A stretch of DNA of 64,000 nt from assembly GCF_000026365.1 (NCBI RefSeq), contig NC_012992.1, forward strand, positions 1,302,001 through 1,366,000, written 5' to 3'. The position numbers and the translations under genes are program-made. This DNA is from Zygosaccharomyces rouxii. Lineage: Eukaryota > Ascomycota > Saccharomycetes > Saccharomycetales > Saccharomycetaceae. Shown here one piece after another: positions 19,497 through 30,139 of the stretch. The notes under the pieces were generated by a model. The model worked only from the letters and a program-made list of their open reading frames with translations, had not been told where the DNA came from and ran no database searches. Each line of letters starts with the position of its first letter. The first letter of the stretch is position 1.

Positions 19497-20585
19497 TCAT
19501 CTAACTACGTACCAGCGGTCGTTGTTATTTGCCTTAGTACCTGTAAGCGTCTGTCTAGAGACAGGTGAAGTAGCATAAACCGAAGAAAGTTGTAAAGCTT
19601 CCGATACGACGGCTAAAATTTGAGGATAGGTCCAATGATGAAACACTGGTTTACTCTTCGTCTCTAATCTCATAGCCATGTTGTAAAAAAGCGTATCTAG
19701 ATCATTTTGGTCTAACATCCATGCCAAATCAATTGGATCCTTGGATATTAAATTCAAGTGTCTCGATATTTGAATAATATTGATAAAGATTTTAGTCAAG
19801 TGATCAACGATGGTATTTTCATCACTACTGCTTTCATCAGCGGTTTTGGCCGATACTTCTAATTCTAACTCTGGCGCATTAGGTGCAACCAATTCATTAT
19901 GCGGAAGAGTGAAGAACAGAATCTCTGCAAAAAGCTTCAAATATCGGGACATGGTGGAAATGGATCCCCAAACCACCGATGATGGTAACTTGTAAACATT
20001 TCTAAGTGATACTATCGGCTGAAATGCCAATGTATACGGGAACTCATAGGACTCTCGTTTACGTATCACAAACCATTCTACCAATGACCTTATTTTGGAG
20101 AGTTGGGATTTCAATAAAACTTTTCTTATCTGCGTCAGTTGTTGCTTACCTTCAGAAATGGTTAATTCTTGACTTTCTCTTTTAGCTTTTAATTCCTTCT
20201 CATGAATACCAATTTTACTAGGGAGTTGCAATTTACTACGCAAAGCTTCAATTCTATGTCTCTTTTCATATATTCGACGGTTCAACTGTGATATTCTATA
20301 CTTGACTCTATTATTCTTCCTCCTTAAAATGACTGAGTCCAACTTTCGCAGTCTTCTTCCAAGTATGTCACCCTCTACATTAGTAGACGCAGATTTTGGT
20401 TCTTTACCAGCAATTTGACCCAATCCATATTCCAATATGTCCTCTACACGACTCTTTAGATGACCATTAGTCTCTCGCAATATCAACAGATCAAGCTTTA
20501 ATTTCAGAAGCATATGAGGGCTGCTACTCATGCAATGAGCACAGTACATGGGTCTACCGCTTTTATGGCATATCGAACATTGCAT
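19497..20585 (-). CDS. ATG14: Atg14, autophagy subunit of PI3-kinase complex I
   Basis: 362 aa from the ATG at 20585 (a GTG one codon before is ignored); S. cerevisiae Atg14 has 344. The N-terminus carries a zinc-binding-like set CxxC...CxxC (CSICHKSGRPMYCAHC), then LLKLKLDLLILRE begins a coiled coil to about residue 180. The middle has WFVIRK and FAFQPIVSLRN-type sequence and the protein ends DRWYVVR, nearly identical to the S. cerevisiae end. Atg14 recruits Vps34-Vps15-Vps30 to the autophagosome formation site. Position next to VMA2 matches YBR128C. Confidence 0.93.
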   Translation of the reverse strand: MQCSICHKSGRPMYCAHCMSSSPHMLLKLKLDLLILRETNGHLKSRVEDILEYGLGQIAGKEPKSASTNVEGDILGRRLRKLDSVILRRKNNRVKYRISQLNRRIYEKRHRIEALRSKLQLPSKIGIHEKELKAKRESQELTISEGKQQLTQIRKVLLKSQLSKIRSLVEWFVIRKRESYEFPYTLAFQPIVSLRNVYKLPSSVVWGSISTMSRYLKLFAEILFFTLPHNELVAPNAPELELEVSAKTADESSSDENTIVDHLTKIFINIIQISRHLNLISKDPIDLAWMLDQNDLDTLFYNMAMRLETKSKPVFHHWTYPQILAVVSEALQLSSVYATSPVSRQTLTGTKANNNDRWYVVR

Positions 20586-20756
20586 CACAGCATAGGAATT
20601 TCACCAGTGTATCTCCTTTCACCTTTGTGTTTAATATAACTTTACTATGTGTGTATGATCATGTATGATCATCATAAGGGTTGCGAGCTTTCTACAAGGA
20701 CCTCTCTCCTTTAAACTTTCAAATGACAAATAAAAGAAAGTTGGATAGAAAAATAC

Positions 20757-22094
20757 ATGGCTGAACCACGTCCCATCAGACTTGCGGTCCTTGGTGGAGA
20801 TGCTACTGGTAAATCTTCACTCATCTCCAGATTGACGGTCAATATCGTAAGAGAAGTGCATTATCCTACGAGAGAACAAACAAACTGGTTATTTGATTTT
20901 AGTCCACGTTCTAATTTGGGTAGAACATTACTAGATAGACAGGCCCATGGAAGGCTAATGAATAGAACTCAGGGAAGTCAAGCTCCACAACCCATCTTTA
21001 ACTCACCTTCAATTTCACCCCATGTAATACTATCACCGCTCGTATTTCAATCATTTATCAATGAATTCACTCAAGTGAAGACACAGTTCCAAAGTCGTTC
21101 AACTAACCAAATTAGACATTCACATCTGAAGAGTAAGGATACCAGTATGTATGAGTACTTGGAACCACAATCGGAGGAACTAAAAACTGTGAATACTCTG
21201 ACCAATTCAGATGTTAATATATTGAGATCATGGTCATCAGCAAATTCGAATGTAAGTGATGCACCACCAGTTCAAGACACTATATCACTACCTGTGAATT
21301 ATATACCACCGACTTATACCTCGATACCAATTGATATTATAGATACTCCAGGTTTCAAACCAGAAATGGTGGTTCCATTTCTAGAAGTATCATTGTTTAC
21401 CCAATTGGACAAGAGGGTACTTAGAGGATTGGCTGATGGACCTAGGCATCCAGTTTCCACTACATCTATGCTAGTGGCATCAGGAGCTTCTGAATTGAAT
21501 GCGAGAATTGATGGGTACATCTTTGTATACAGCGCTGTGCCTGAATTAAATCATGGGGCCGACCCACCAGGCTATGAAGACACAATGGAAAATACACCAG
21601 ATCAAGCTGCATCTTCCACGAATCACGCCCTTTGGTCTAATTACAACAAATTGTCCGATGGTGGATTTTCACTACTAGATATTATAAGAAATTGCTTTCT
21701 AGATGCATGGACGGAATTTAGAAATTATGAAAACCGTTGGGAACAAGGTAAAGAGAGGGATATTTATTCTCTGGTTTACAATTTCAAGAATTTGTGGAGG
21801 ACTGAACATAATAGTGGTAAGAAGTTGAAAGAACTACGGTCATTTAATCACAAACTGAGATCAATCGATTTGGATCCATCATCACCAGCGTCACCACCAC
21901 CATTTTTGATCGTCTGTACGCATGCCACTGATCATATGGCTAGTCCAAAACTAATTGAATGGGGCCGTACTTTGGCTACACAATGGAAGTCAGGATTTAT
22001 CGCTCTGGATAGCATGGATGATTATAACGTGGATGTTGCCATCAGTTTGATTCTTCGGGAAATTGTTGAGAAGGAGAAGTTAACTTCCAGTTAA
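20757..22094 (+). CDS. P-loop protein of unknown function, YPR084W orthologue
   Basis: 445 aa, near the length of S. cerevisiae YPR084W (about 456). The N-terminus has a Walker A motif GGDATGKSSLISRL (about residues 14-27) and, further on, IDIIDTPGFKPEM looks like a switch II/Walker B segment with DTPG. Later sequence PPPFLIVCTHATDHM occupies the place of a G4-like strand but has no N/TKxD. It is therefore GTPase-like but divergent. No membrane segments are seen. It is divergent from ATG14 with 171 bp between starts and converges with ASA1. Function is not known to me; the match is by synteny and the P-loop. Confidence 0.8.
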   Translation: MAEPRPIRLAVLGGDATGKSSLISRLTVNIVREVHYPTREQTNWLFDFSPRSNLGRTLLDRQAHGRLMNRTQGSQAPQPIFNSPSISPHVILSPLVFQSFINEFTQVKTQFQSRSTNQIRHSHLKSKDTSMYEYLEPQSEELKTVNTLTNSDVNILRSWSSANSNVSDAPPVQDTISLPVNYIPPTYTSIPIDIIDTPGFKPEMVVPFLEVSLFTQLDKRVLRGLADGPRHPVSTTSMLVASGASELNARIDGYIFVYSAVPELNHGADPPGYEDTMENTPDQAASSTNHALWSNYNKLSDGGFSLLDIIRNCFLDAWTEFRNYENRWEQGKERDIYSLVYNFKNLWRTEHNSGKKLKELRSFNHKLRSIDLDPSSPASPPPFLIVCTHATDHMASPKLIEWGRTLATQWKSGFIALDSMDDYNVDVAISLILREIVEKEKLTSS

Positions 22095-22188
22095 ATGCCT
22101 ATGATGAATTAATGATCTTTTTTTTTTATGTATGTATACATATGAAGTGCAGCTTATAGAATTATGCAAAGTAATGCCCCCTACAATG

Positions 22189-23382
22189 TTACAAACGGTG
22201 AAATGCTATGTTCCCGTCATCATAACCTATAATACACCAACTGTTTTGTAAAAATCTTTCAATCCTACGCCTTTGTCCCACGTTGGTAGAGATCACGTAG
22301 TTTGAGTCTTTCGAATTTGAACTGGAAAGACCCTCCAAGGAGCTGACTTTACAGTTTGGATTTTTGCTCTTGGAAGAAGTATTATTGCTCTGCAGATTTC
22401 CTTGTGGGTTTTCATTAACTTCCACAATGCTCTTCGACTTGGAAAACTTGGCTAATAATTCAATTTGTTCATCAGTTACTACAGTTTCTCCAAACCAGCT
22501 CGATAAGAGTAATAAATTCTCAATTTTTTTGATATGAGCTACTTCAGAGATTGGAACTTGTTTAAAATTGGCACTCAAGGAATGTAGCTCTTTTTTTAAT
22601 AATATTGGAGATTGGCGCTCGAAATTGGGCCTTTCGTCTTGTTGGCAATTCAGGTCATGGATACCAATTTTATTATCCGTAGATGAGCTCAAAATGTTAT
22701 CTTTCCCTGGATAAAGATCTAAGATGGGATTAGGATAGTGTACATGGGACACATATACGATTTCCACTTGACCATCGTCGATTAAGTTGAATCCAATGAC
22801 AAACCCACTTTCCATACCGCAGAATATAACACCGTGCCATTCTGTGAATTTCATAACAATCCCTAATTTATCCAATTTGAATCCAGCTGGTAATATCAAG
22901 GAACTTATGGCTTGGTAAAATTTCAACCCTTTGTGAACCCTTTTGAGAGAGTGTAAACTGGATAGGTGAAACTCATAGATATCAATGGATTCTGAATCCT
23001 GGGTATTGCAACATATCAACCGATACCAACCAGTGTCAAGTCTCTGGACCAAAAAATTGGCAAAGTTTAAAGTATTAACAGGAATTTCATAAACTTGTTC
23101 CCATGAACCATCAATTTTGAGGAACCGTAACTTATGTTGCTTGTCTAAAACTGCTAAAAGACCATCATCCACATACTGCAACGCTACAATTTGTGGTTCA
23201 TTTTCAATGCAATGACTAGATATGGGTCTTCTTCTAATTAGGTCCCATAGACATATCTTACCGGTTGCGTCTCCAGATACAAGTAACGGTGCAACTTCTT
23301 GTGGCAGATCAAGGACTAGCAAATCCGTCACACTTGACTTATGGAATCGTAAAGTATACTCAGGTAATTGTATTGGATTCAT
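22189..23382 (-). CDS. ASA1: ASTRA complex WD40 subunit Asa1
   Basis: 397 aa from the ATG at 23382; the frame opens six codons earlier at a TTG. WD-like repeats are visible: VTDLLVLDLPQEVAPLLVSGDATGKICLWDL at the N-terminus, ILDLYPGKDNILSSSTDNKIGIHDL in the middle and WCIIGYDDGNIAFHRL at the very end, as expected for a seven-bladed propeller closing at its C-terminus. Asa1 is part of the ASTRA complex with Tra1, Tel2-Tti1-Tti2 and Rvb1/2, which supports PIKK stability; MEC1, a PIKK client class, lies in the same window by chance of synteny. In S. cerevisiae it is YPR085C. Confidence 0.88.
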   Translation of the reverse strand: MNPIQLPEYTLRFHKSSVTDLLVLDLPQEVAPLLVSGDATGKICLWDLIRRRPISSHCIENEPQIVALQYVDDGLLAVLDKQHKLRFLKIDGSWEQVYEIPVNTLNFANFLVQRLDTGWYRLICCNTQDSESIDIYEFHLSSLHSLKRVHKGLKFYQAISSLILPAGFKLDKLGIVMKFTEWHGVIFCGMESGFVIGFNLIDDGQVEIVYVSHVHYPNPILDLYPGKDNILSSSTDNKIGIHDLNCQQDERPNFERQSPILLKKELHSLSANFKQVPISEVAHIKKIENLLLLSSWFGETVVTDEQIELLAKFSKSKSIVEVNENPQGNLQSNNTSSKSKNPNCKVSSLEGLSSSNSKDSNYVISTNVGQRRRIERFLQNSWCIIGYDDGNIAFHRL

Positions 23383-23556
23383 ACAAGTCTTGAAGCTCAA
23401 TGCTTATTTTTTGGGAAGTTTAACTAATCGTGACTAAACATTAATTCGAACACTCATCTCATAATACAAGAAAATAAATACAACAACTATAAAAGTAATA
23501 CTACATTTTCCATTTTAGTTCGTTTTCACATATATACAAGAAAGATCAATTTCTTT

Positions 23557-24561
23557 TCAATCCAAATTAGCTTGAAGTCCCCTGCATATTTTACGTCGAG
23601 CCAACATTCCACATTTAAATGCAATGATCCAATCCACTACTTGATTATCATCCCTTGAACAGAATTTTAACCTTTCATCTGTCAATACAAGTGCGAAGAG
23701 AGTATCCAACATAGAATCTTCTATTTCCACGCAATCTACCAGCTTATCCAAGGATATCTCTTTCCTTAATTTACCAGTCTTAACTGACCACAATCTAAAG
23801 GCTTTATTAGTAAGAGTAGCTCTAAACTTTTTCCAACGAGACCTATTAAACCGTGTTTTGACCTTTGCATATAGTTCACCAGTACGCACTATTCGTTCAC
23901 TATTTCTAGGGTCATACAATTTGTAAAACTCAAGGTCATTCTTGTAGCCCGCTACAACATCATCCTTATCACAATGACCATAAGCATCTTTAAAATTGGC
24001 AATTTTTGCTTCCCCTAACCGTGGATCTGTATCCAAAATTGCTAATCCAAATGCAGTATCAAATACAACAGCTTCGCATTCCTCTTCACTACTTACATCA
24101 GATTCAAACCTCCTTTGAGGCGACATTACTGTTTCTTCAATTTCTTCATGACAACAATCATTGTTATCCTCATCTTTAATAAATTCTTCTAGTGCCTTTA
24201 CCCATCTTTCCAGAAGTTCTGCTGATTCTGCTCTAAAGCTTAGTGTTTTATCCCTTGTATAAAGGTTAAAAATCATTCGTTCAGGAATCACCCTATAGCT
24301 TAAAACCTGGAATCTCGGTAGCACATCTACAGCCTCTCTTTCATCCTTCGTCTTATAATAACTGAATTGACCCTTTCGAAGTACACACCAATAGACGTGA
24401 TCACCGCTGGGCCACCACCAATGAACATGAGTCGGCGGACTGTCCGTGTAAGAATAAGGTTGTTTAACTTTAATGGGATCCGTGGAACTAACGTAACCTT
24501 TTTTTTTTAAAAATGAAGATATCAAGACTCGATCAGCTTCAGCAATACTGTATTGTCCCAT
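23557..24561 (-). CDS. OPY1: Opy1, PH-domain protein
   Basis: 334 aa, near S. cerevisiae Opy1 (328). An N-terminal PH-like domain (about 15-135) includes VYWCVLRKGQFSYYKTKDEREAVDVLP and ends ELLERWVKALEEFI, the usual C-terminal helix. A second PH-like domain (about 225-325) includes WKKFRATLTNKAFRLWSVKTG and ends DNQVVDWIIAFKCGM. An acidic linker lies between. Opy1 binds PI(4,5)P2 and the PIP5 kinase Mss4 and affects pheromone-response survival. It sits between ASA1 and SHE3 on the minus strand, as YBR129C does beside SHE3. Confidence 0.9.
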   Translation of the reverse strand: MGQYSIAEADRVLISSFLKKKGYVSSTDPIKVKQPYSYTDSPPTHVHWWWPSGDHVYWCVLRKGQFSYYKTKDEREAVDVLPRFQVLSYRVIPERMIFNLYTRDKTLSFRAESAELLERWVKALEEFIKDEDNNDCCHEEIEETVMSPQRRFESDVSSEEECEAVVFDTAFGLAILDTDPRLGEAKIANFKDAYGHCDKDDVVAGYKNDLEFYKLYDPRNSERIVRTGELYAKVKTRFNRSRWKKFRATLTNKAFRLWSVKTGKLRKEISLDKLVDCVEIEDSMLDTLFALVLTDERLKFCSRDDNQVVDWIIAFKCGMLARRKICRGLQANLD

Positions 24562-25233
24562 GCTAGATGTACCTATATTAAAAATATGAAAATAAAAAAA
24601 TGGTGATGACGATGAGAATTATGATAATAACAATAATGATGATAATGATGATGAGATATACAAATGATTAATTCTATAACTGATCTGGAGTTTTGGATAA
24701 ACCGTTTAAAGTGTTTTGCTTCAACCCCCTTCTCCCTCAAAATTCCATTAATCAACAAAATAATCAATAAATTCCTTTGGGGGAGAAGGATTCTCAACTA
24801 ATGGGTTGAATAGACGATGATTTACAGTAGAATTCCTAAAGGAGTACTTGACAACATCCATCTATAATAATAACCCAAACAGCCATCTAATGGTATCCCT
24901 AAAGTCCTGCACCGAATGTCGTTCTAGAATCGAATTATCACTTTACATCAGAAGTGATAGACAAAGCGGTCCATAGGCTCAAAAAAACATTAGGCAGAGT
25001 ATAACGAACAAACGATCATAAAAAAAATGAAGATGGAAACTGACTAAAACGGAGCTTGCGATTGGGTATGAGGTAGTCAGTTCTGGCGGGGAGAGAAATC
25101 AGATAATCTTGTTGCGGATGTAGGTGGTATCGGTAGTAGTTATCGGTAAGTAATACTTCCAGGCAGGGTATGGTAATAAGAGCGTAAAGGTATGGTTTTC
25201 TTTTTGCCTAGCAGTATACCGACCACGAGATTA
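24562..25233. other. Intergenic region between OPY1 and SHE3 with a GAT/AAT-rich tract
   Basis: 672 bp holding the OPY1 promoter and SHE3 3' region. Positions 24600-24656 are an imperfect trinucleotide tract of GAT, AAT and ACG-type units. No gene is convincing here. Confidence 0.5.
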
Positions 25234-26682
25234 TCATGAATTGCCAACCGAAGTGCTCTCTTGTCGTTTGCGATAGGTATTGTTAGAGTTGTTGTTGTGG
25301 AATGCAAAATGATTTGTTGAAGATGAAGTAGATGTCGACGAAACTCTAGACGATGGTGCTGTAGCGGACGATCTTGGTGCAGTTGCGACTGCAGAGTGGG
25401 GAAAAATAGGCGAAGAGTCTCCTGAATTTGAATTATCGGATGCAACTCTACTGCTTGGCTTTCTTCTCGACGAGGATCTTCTTACACCTGGCAAAGTACC
25501 CGGTAGAGTAGATGCAGGATAAGAAGACGCCATACCACCGTAAAAACTACTTCTCTTACCATGAGCAGCGTTAGATCCAGATGTACCTGATTGGGTAGAT
25601 GTTGCATTACCACCACCTGCTCTTTGTTTGGCCACTCTTAACGGGAGAGCGGCAGCGTTATTACTATTTGGATTTTTAGCTTCCAGAGCTGTCAATTCAG
25701 GATCTTGAATCAACGTTTCAAAGTCTGATGGAATCTTCAATTTCATCTTTTCTGCAAATTCTAGTACCATATTCTTACTCTCCCTGTAAAGCTGAACCCA
25801 CGATGGTAAATCTAACTGTTGAGTTAAACTATCATATTTGGATTCCAAATATTTTACACGTGTCTCTTCCGCTTGCTGTAAGTTAGCATGCTTAGAATCG
25901 AATTCCAATAGTTTAGCATTAAAAGTGTTCGCCTCGTCAGAGACTCTTTGCGTATAGTTACGTTGTTCCAATTTCAAATTTTCCAATTGTTCACTCAGTG
26001 TACTAATCTGTGAACTGTAGTGGCTCTTATAGTACTGATGAGAATCCACTAATGCATCATATTGCGCTTGCACCATTTCCATTTGTTGTCTTAATGTTGC
26101 TTCTTCACTAGATGAACTTTCCCACTTCTTTTGCAAAGCAGTTTTCTCCTCTTCTAACGAGTCATGATTTTTCTTATGTGAAGCTAACTCTTCTTCAACG
26201 TCTTTCAGCCTTCTAGTCTTACGGTTTAGCATAGAGACTAGATTCTCATTTTCGTGCTTTAATGATGCACTGTTTTCCAACATTTTGGACTCTTTCTGTT
26301 GGGCGGTATCCAATTTATCCAATAAATTCTTAGATTGTACAGTCAATTGTAAATTTGTTGAGGTCAAAGTGTCTACTTGATCATGGAGCGATTCTATAAC
26401 TCTTGTAGATAACATACTACTGTTTTGCCTTGGTGTCGAATTATCCTTTGTAGATTGAGCCCCCATACCAAGAACGGCGCCTTCTCCACTCTTTTTACCC
26501 GCTGGTGAACTCTTGTTAATCGATGCCATAAAGATGCCATGATTAGGTGCCAATTTTGCAGGTGATTCCGTATCCTCTGGAATAACCACTCGAGGCGGCG
26601 AATCTAAGACCCTATGTTCCATAGTACTGCTACTATTGTCTTCTCCACCGGTCCCTAAGTTTACCTCGAAATCTTCGGTCAT
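25234..26682 (-). CDS. SHE3: She3, adaptor for myosin-driven mRNA transport
   Basis: 482 aa; S. cerevisiae She3 has 425. Residues about 90-300 form a long coiled coil (QVDTLTSTNLQLTVQSKNLL and onwards), which in She3 binds the myosin She4/Myo4 tail. The C-terminal 150 residues are basic and Ser/Ala/Asn-rich with little order, matching the RNA- and She2-binding half; a Gly/Ser-rich segment and SRRKPSSR are visible. She3 links She2-bound bud-localised mRNAs such as ASH1 to Myo4. The gene is YBR130C, next to OPY1 as here. The C-terminus is the most divergent part. Confidence 0.88.
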   Translation of the reverse strand: MTEDFEVNLGTGGEDNSSSTMEHRVLDSPPRVVIPEDTESPAKLAPNHGIFMASINKSSPAGKKSGEGAVLGMGAQSTKDNSTPRQNSSMLSTRVIESLHDQVDTLTSTNLQLTVQSKNLLDKLDTAQQKESKMLENSASLKHENENLVSMLNRKTRRLKDVEEELASHKKNHDSLEEEKTALQKKWESSSSEEATLRQQMEMVQAQYDALVDSHQYYKSHYSSQISTLSEQLENLKLEQRNYTQRVSDEANTFNAKLLEFDSKHANLQQAEETRVKYLESKYDSLTQQLDLPSWVQLYRESKNMVLEFAEKMKLKIPSDFETLIQDPELTALEAKNPNSNNAAALPLRVAKQRAGGGNATSTQSGTSGSNAAHGKRSSFYGGMASSYPASTLPGTLPGVRRSSSRRKPSSRVASDNSNSGDSSPIFPHSAVATAPRSSATAPSSRVSSTSTSSSTNHFAFHNNNSNNTYRKRQESTSVGNS

Positions 26683-26946
26683 TTGTTCTCGTCAATTTTC
26701 CTCAAGGGCTTCAGGGGGCCTGTAAAAGAACCTCAAAATACAATTGGTGATCTCAAACGCTTGGAAACCAAACAGCTTGTTCCTTGAGTCTCGAAGGTTA
26801 ATATGTTATTTACGATCTGTTTGAATGTTTTGTTTGTTTATGCCAACTGGGTCTTTTTTCCATTTCATCTAGCTTACAACCATTATCATCTTCTACGCAT
26901 CAACGTTAATAGTGACAGTCTCATAATACGGGATTAACTTCAGAAT

Positions 26947-26956
26947 TAGCCGCCGA
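26947..26956 (+). promoter_or_regulatory. URS1 (Ume6-type) core site
   Basis: An exact TAGCCGCCGA is present in the SHE3-SUA7 divergent promoter, about 265 bp upstream of the SHE3 start and 270 bp upstream of SUA7. Which gene it controls cannot be told from position. Confidence 0.55.
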
Positions 26957-27073
26957 GGACCCTTGAGTACAATCCATAACATTTGAGTTGGCATAATAGG
27001 TGTCTTTTTGAGGCTCATATGCCTATAGATTCTGTCCCTTTTGCTGCTTTCTTTATAATTGACCAATTTTGAC

Positions 27074-27214
27074 ATGAGCGAAAGCTTACAAAATAAGGGT
27101 TTATCGGAAACACTTAAAGTATACAACCAACCTCTTTGTGATCCAGGTTCTAAAGAATATAAGGTCTCTGGGCTCTATCTCTGGTGTGCTGGGTATCCTT
27201 CTTCACTCAAATAA
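27074..27214 (+). CDS. Small ORF directly before SUA7 (uORF or small protein candidate)
   Basis: An ATG opens 46 codons, starting MSESLQNKGLSETLKVYNQ and ending in TAA nine bases before the SUA7 ATG. The reading frame is +0 relative to SUA7 spacing of 150 bases, so it is in frame but separated by a stop. The peptide has mixed composition with no membrane segment. It could be an upstream ORF if the SUA7 transcript starts before 27074, or noise if it starts later. I have no homology support. Confidence 0.2.
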   Translation: MSESLQNKGLSETLKVYNQPLCDPGSKEYKVSGLYLWCAGYPSSLK

Positions 27215-27223
27215 GCTCCTCTG

Positions 27224-28264
27224 ATGTCTTTATCTGCTGTGGCAACGATTCGTGAGAGAAGAGGACCTAATCTGAACATAGTTTTAACGTGTCCAGAATG
27301 CAAAGTATATCCTCCCAAGATAGTTGAAAGGTTTAGTGAAGGTGATTGCGTTTGTGCGTTATGTGGACTTGTTCTCTCAGATAGGTTGGTTGACACTAGA
27401 TCTGAATGGCGTACATTTTCCAATGATGATCAGAACGGCGATGACCCCAGTCGTGTTGGAGAGGCTGCAAACCCATTATTAGATGGAAATTCGCTTTCAA
27501 CGAGAATTGGACAAGGTGAAGGTGGTGATGCCAGGGCCACAAGGGATTTGAACAGAGCTCAAAGTAAAAATGTCTTGGATAAAAAGGATAATGAAATACA
27601 GGCTATTTTTATCAAAATTACCATGTTATGCGATGTTGCAGAATTACCCAAGATTGTCAAGGATAGTGCTAAGGAAATTTACAAATTGTGCTATGATTCT
27701 AGAGCTCTCAAGGGTAAATCTATGGAATCAGTCATAGCGGCAGCTATTTTACTGGGTTGCAGACGTGCCAAAGTGGCAAGAACTCTAACAGAGGTACAGT
27801 CGATGATTCATGTTAGGAGAAAAGAATTTTCTAAATCGCTAAAACTAATGAGTTCAATTTTGATGGAAAAATCTGCCGATGGTATCATTAAGATTGACAG
27901 GGGTGATATGAATGGTGCCACCAACTTGTCTTATATACCAAGGTTTTGCTCTCATTTAGGTCTGCCGATGCAACTGACAACTGCATCAGAATACACTGCT
28001 GGTAAGTGTAAAGAAATTGAAGAAATTGCTGGTAAAAGTCCAATTACCATTGCTGTTGTTGCAATTTTTTTCAACGTATTACTTTTTAAAATACCATTAA
28101 CAGCATCAAGAATTGCAAAGGTTTTACAGGTTACGGAAGGTACAATTAAATCGGGTTACAGGAGTCTTTACGAACATAGGGATCAAATGGTTGATCCTCA
28201 GTTGTTGAAAAGCGGAACCGTTTCGCTTGATAATTTGGAAAAATTGGATAAGAAAAGGGATTAA
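27224..28264 (+). CDS. SUA7: Transcription factor TFIIB
   Basis: 346 aa against 345 in S. cerevisiae. The N-terminal zinc ribbon has CPEC (about residues 23-26) and CALC about 18 residues later. The B-finger/reader follows with [26 protein letters not shown], and two cyclin folds occupy about 115-320 ([42 protein letters not shown]). TFIIB bridges TBP and RNA polymerase II and helps set the start site. The start at 27224 gives a slightly altered N-terminal dozen residues before the conserved [15 protein letters not shown]. In S. cerevisiae it is YPR086W. Confidence 0.97.
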   Translation: MSLSAVATIRERRGPNLNIVLTCPECKVYPPKIVERFSEGDCVCALCGLVLSDRLVDTRSEWRTFSNDDQNGDDPSRVGEAANPLLDGNSLSTRIGQGEGGDARATRDLNRAQSKNVLDKKDNEIQAIFIKITMLCDVAELPKIVKDSAKEIYKLCYDSRALKGKSMESVIAAAILLGCRRAKVARTLTEVQSMIHVRRKEFSKSLKLMSSILMEKSADGIIKIDRGDMNGATNLSYIPRFCSHLGLPMQLTTASEYTAGKCKEIEEIAGKSPITIAVVAIFFNVLLFKIPLTASRIAKVLQVTEGTIKSGYRSLYEHRDQMVDPQLLKSGTVSLDNLEKLDKKRD

Positions 28265-28369
28265 TTACATTAAAAAAAAGGTATATCTTAGTCTTTACTT
28301 TAGTTTTTATATATTTCTGTTTATGGTACAAATGGATGCCTTATTATCATTATTACTATCGTTTTAGTA

Positions 28370-29980
28370 TTACATGCCCATGCCAAATTGTTTTGCCATC
28401 TGTTGCATCTGAGGATCTTGCATCATCTTCATCATTTCGTTCATATCAGGCATACCACCACCTGCGCCGGGGAAACCACCGCCTGCACCGCCTGCACCAC
28501 CAAGCATATTTTGCATATTTTTCATTAACCCAGGATTTTGTTTTAATCTCTGCTGGGCTTGTTGCATCATTTGTGGTGTCATCTTTGGCATTCCTGGCAC
28601 GTTTGGCATACCAGGAATACGTGGCATACCACCAGCACCAGCACCAGCACCACCTTGAGCCGCCTTTGTAGTTTGCGCCATTCTAGCCATCATTTGTTGT
28701 TGCATTAAAATCATTTCAACTTCAAAAACAGATGTACCTGAGCCCTTAGCAACTCTAACGAGTCTGCTTGGCTGATCTACAAAGATCCTACCATCGGATT
28801 CCAACTCTTGCCTCGTCATAGAATCTAATACGTAAACCATCTTTTTCATCTTTTGCGAAGTTTCTTCTTCACCAACCTGACTCATCATATTACCCATCCC
28901 TGGAATCATCTGTGCTATATTAGAAAGAGGTCCCATTTTCATAATTGTTTGCATTTGTTTCTTGAAATCTAGTAGCGTGAATTTACCCTGTTGTAAATTC
29001 TCCATCGTTGCCTTTGTATCCTCTGTATTAGAAACCGTTTGGAATTGTTCTAATAGTGATTCAATATCACCAATACCTAATAGTTTGGAAATGAAAGATT
29101 TGGGTGAAAATCTTTCCAAATCGTGAATGTGTTCACCAGTACCAATAAATATGATAGGTGTATTCGTTGCTGCCACAGCTGAGATAGCACCACCACCCTT
29201 AGCATGTCCATCCATCTTAGTTAATAGAATTGCACCAAAATCTGCAGTTTCTTTAAACGCCTTTGATTGTTGCTCAGCAGCTTGACCAATTGATGCATCT
29301 AAAACCATTATAGTTTGATTTGGATTTACCACTGTAGAAATTTCTACCATCTCTTGGAAAAGTGCCTCCTCTTGATGATGTCTACCGGAAGTATCCACAA
29401 TGATAACTTCAAATTTCTCCTTCTTAAACTTTGCAATACCTTCGGCGGCTACTTTGACAGGATCTGTCTCCACGTAGGACCCATAAAACGGTATGTGCGC
29501 TTTAATTGCATTTTGTTTCAGCTGGTCGAATGCACCTGCACGGAAAGTATCGGCACATACTAATCCAACCTTAAATCCTCTTCTAGAATAATACACGGCC
29601 AACTTTGTACATGAAGTAGTCTTACCGGAACCTTGTAACCCAACAAACATGATCACATTAGTCTTTTTTTTCTTTGGTTGGAATGGTTGTTCACTTTTAC
29701 AATCTACCAAATCACATAATTCTTCAAAAACAGTCTTTTGAATCAATTTCTTGGTCTGTGCATTAGTAGTAGACTTGTTACCACTTTTAGAATCTAACAA
29801 TTTAATCCTCAAATTGTTCCTCAGCTTAGATACTAGCTTGATGTTAACGTCTGATTCTAACAGCGCTGTAACGATTGTCTTCAACATAACATCAACAGTC
29901 GTGGCATAATCATCCTGCGTATTGGACAACGCACTATTAACTGCAGTATTAATCCTCTTACCCAAATCTGCCAACACCAT
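28370..29980 (-). CDS. SRP54: Signal recognition particle subunit SRP54
   Basis: 536 aa, near S. cerevisiae Srp54 (541). The N domain helix bundle (about 1-95) leads into the G domain with [16 protein letters not shown] (G1), the G3-like [19 protein letters not shown] (G4 region). The M domain (from about 325) is Met-rich and carries the signal-sequence and SRP-RNA binding helices ([21 protein letters not shown]). The C-terminus is a Gly/Met/Gln-rich tail ([20 protein letters not shown]). The N/G/M order matches the family and the start is the usual MVLADLGKR. It converges with SUA7 and is divergent from CCZ1. Confidence 0.97.
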   Translation of the reverse strand: MVLADLGKRINTAVNSALSNTQDDYATTVDVMLKTIVTALLESDVNIKLVSKLRNNLRIKLLDSKSGNKSTTNAQTKKLIQKTVFEELCDLVDCKSEQPFQPKKKKTNVIMFVGLQGSGKTTSCTKLAVYYSRRGFKVGLVCADTFRAGAFDQLKQNAIKAHIPFYGSYVETDPVKVAAEGIAKFKKEKFEVIIVDTSGRHHQEEALFQEMVEISTVVNPNQTIMVLDASIGQAAEQQSKAFKETADFGAILLTKMDGHAKGGGAISAVAATNTPIIFIGTGEHIHDLERFSPKSFISKLLGIGDIESLLEQFQTVSNTEDTKATMENLQQGKFTLLDFKKQMQTIMKMGPLSNIAQMIPGMGNMMSQVGEEETSQKMKKMVYVLDSMTRQELESDGRIFVDQPSRLVRVAKGSGTSVFEVEMILMQQQMMARMAQTTKAAQGGAGAGAGGMPRIPGMPNVPGMPKMTPQMMQQAQQRLKQNPGLMKNMQNMLGGAGGAGGGFPGAGGGMPDMNEMMKMMQDPQMQQMAKQFGMGM

Positions 29981-30139
29981 CTTGAATTAAATTCCTTAAC
30001 GACGTATTCTTTGTTGATTTTCCTTTAAAAGTACGAGTCTTTAGAAGATAGTGAACTTTGACGTCCAATTTTTTTATTTTTTTCACTATAAGAGCTATTA
30101 TAGGGAAACCCACCTCTACTAACTTAAACAGTCAAAGTC

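Larger units (their letters stand above)
26683..27223. other. Intergenic region between SHE3 and SUA7
   Basis: 541 bp with divergent promoters. It holds one exact URS1 core (TAGCCGCCGA, 26947-26956) and a 46-codon plus-strand ORF at 27074-27214 ending nine bases before the SUA7 start. Confidence 0.55.

Noticed and set aside
26893..27126. 77-codon minus-strand frame between SHE3 and SUA7
   Set aside because: It crosses promoter elements and the SUA7 leader, with no homology or codon signal seen.
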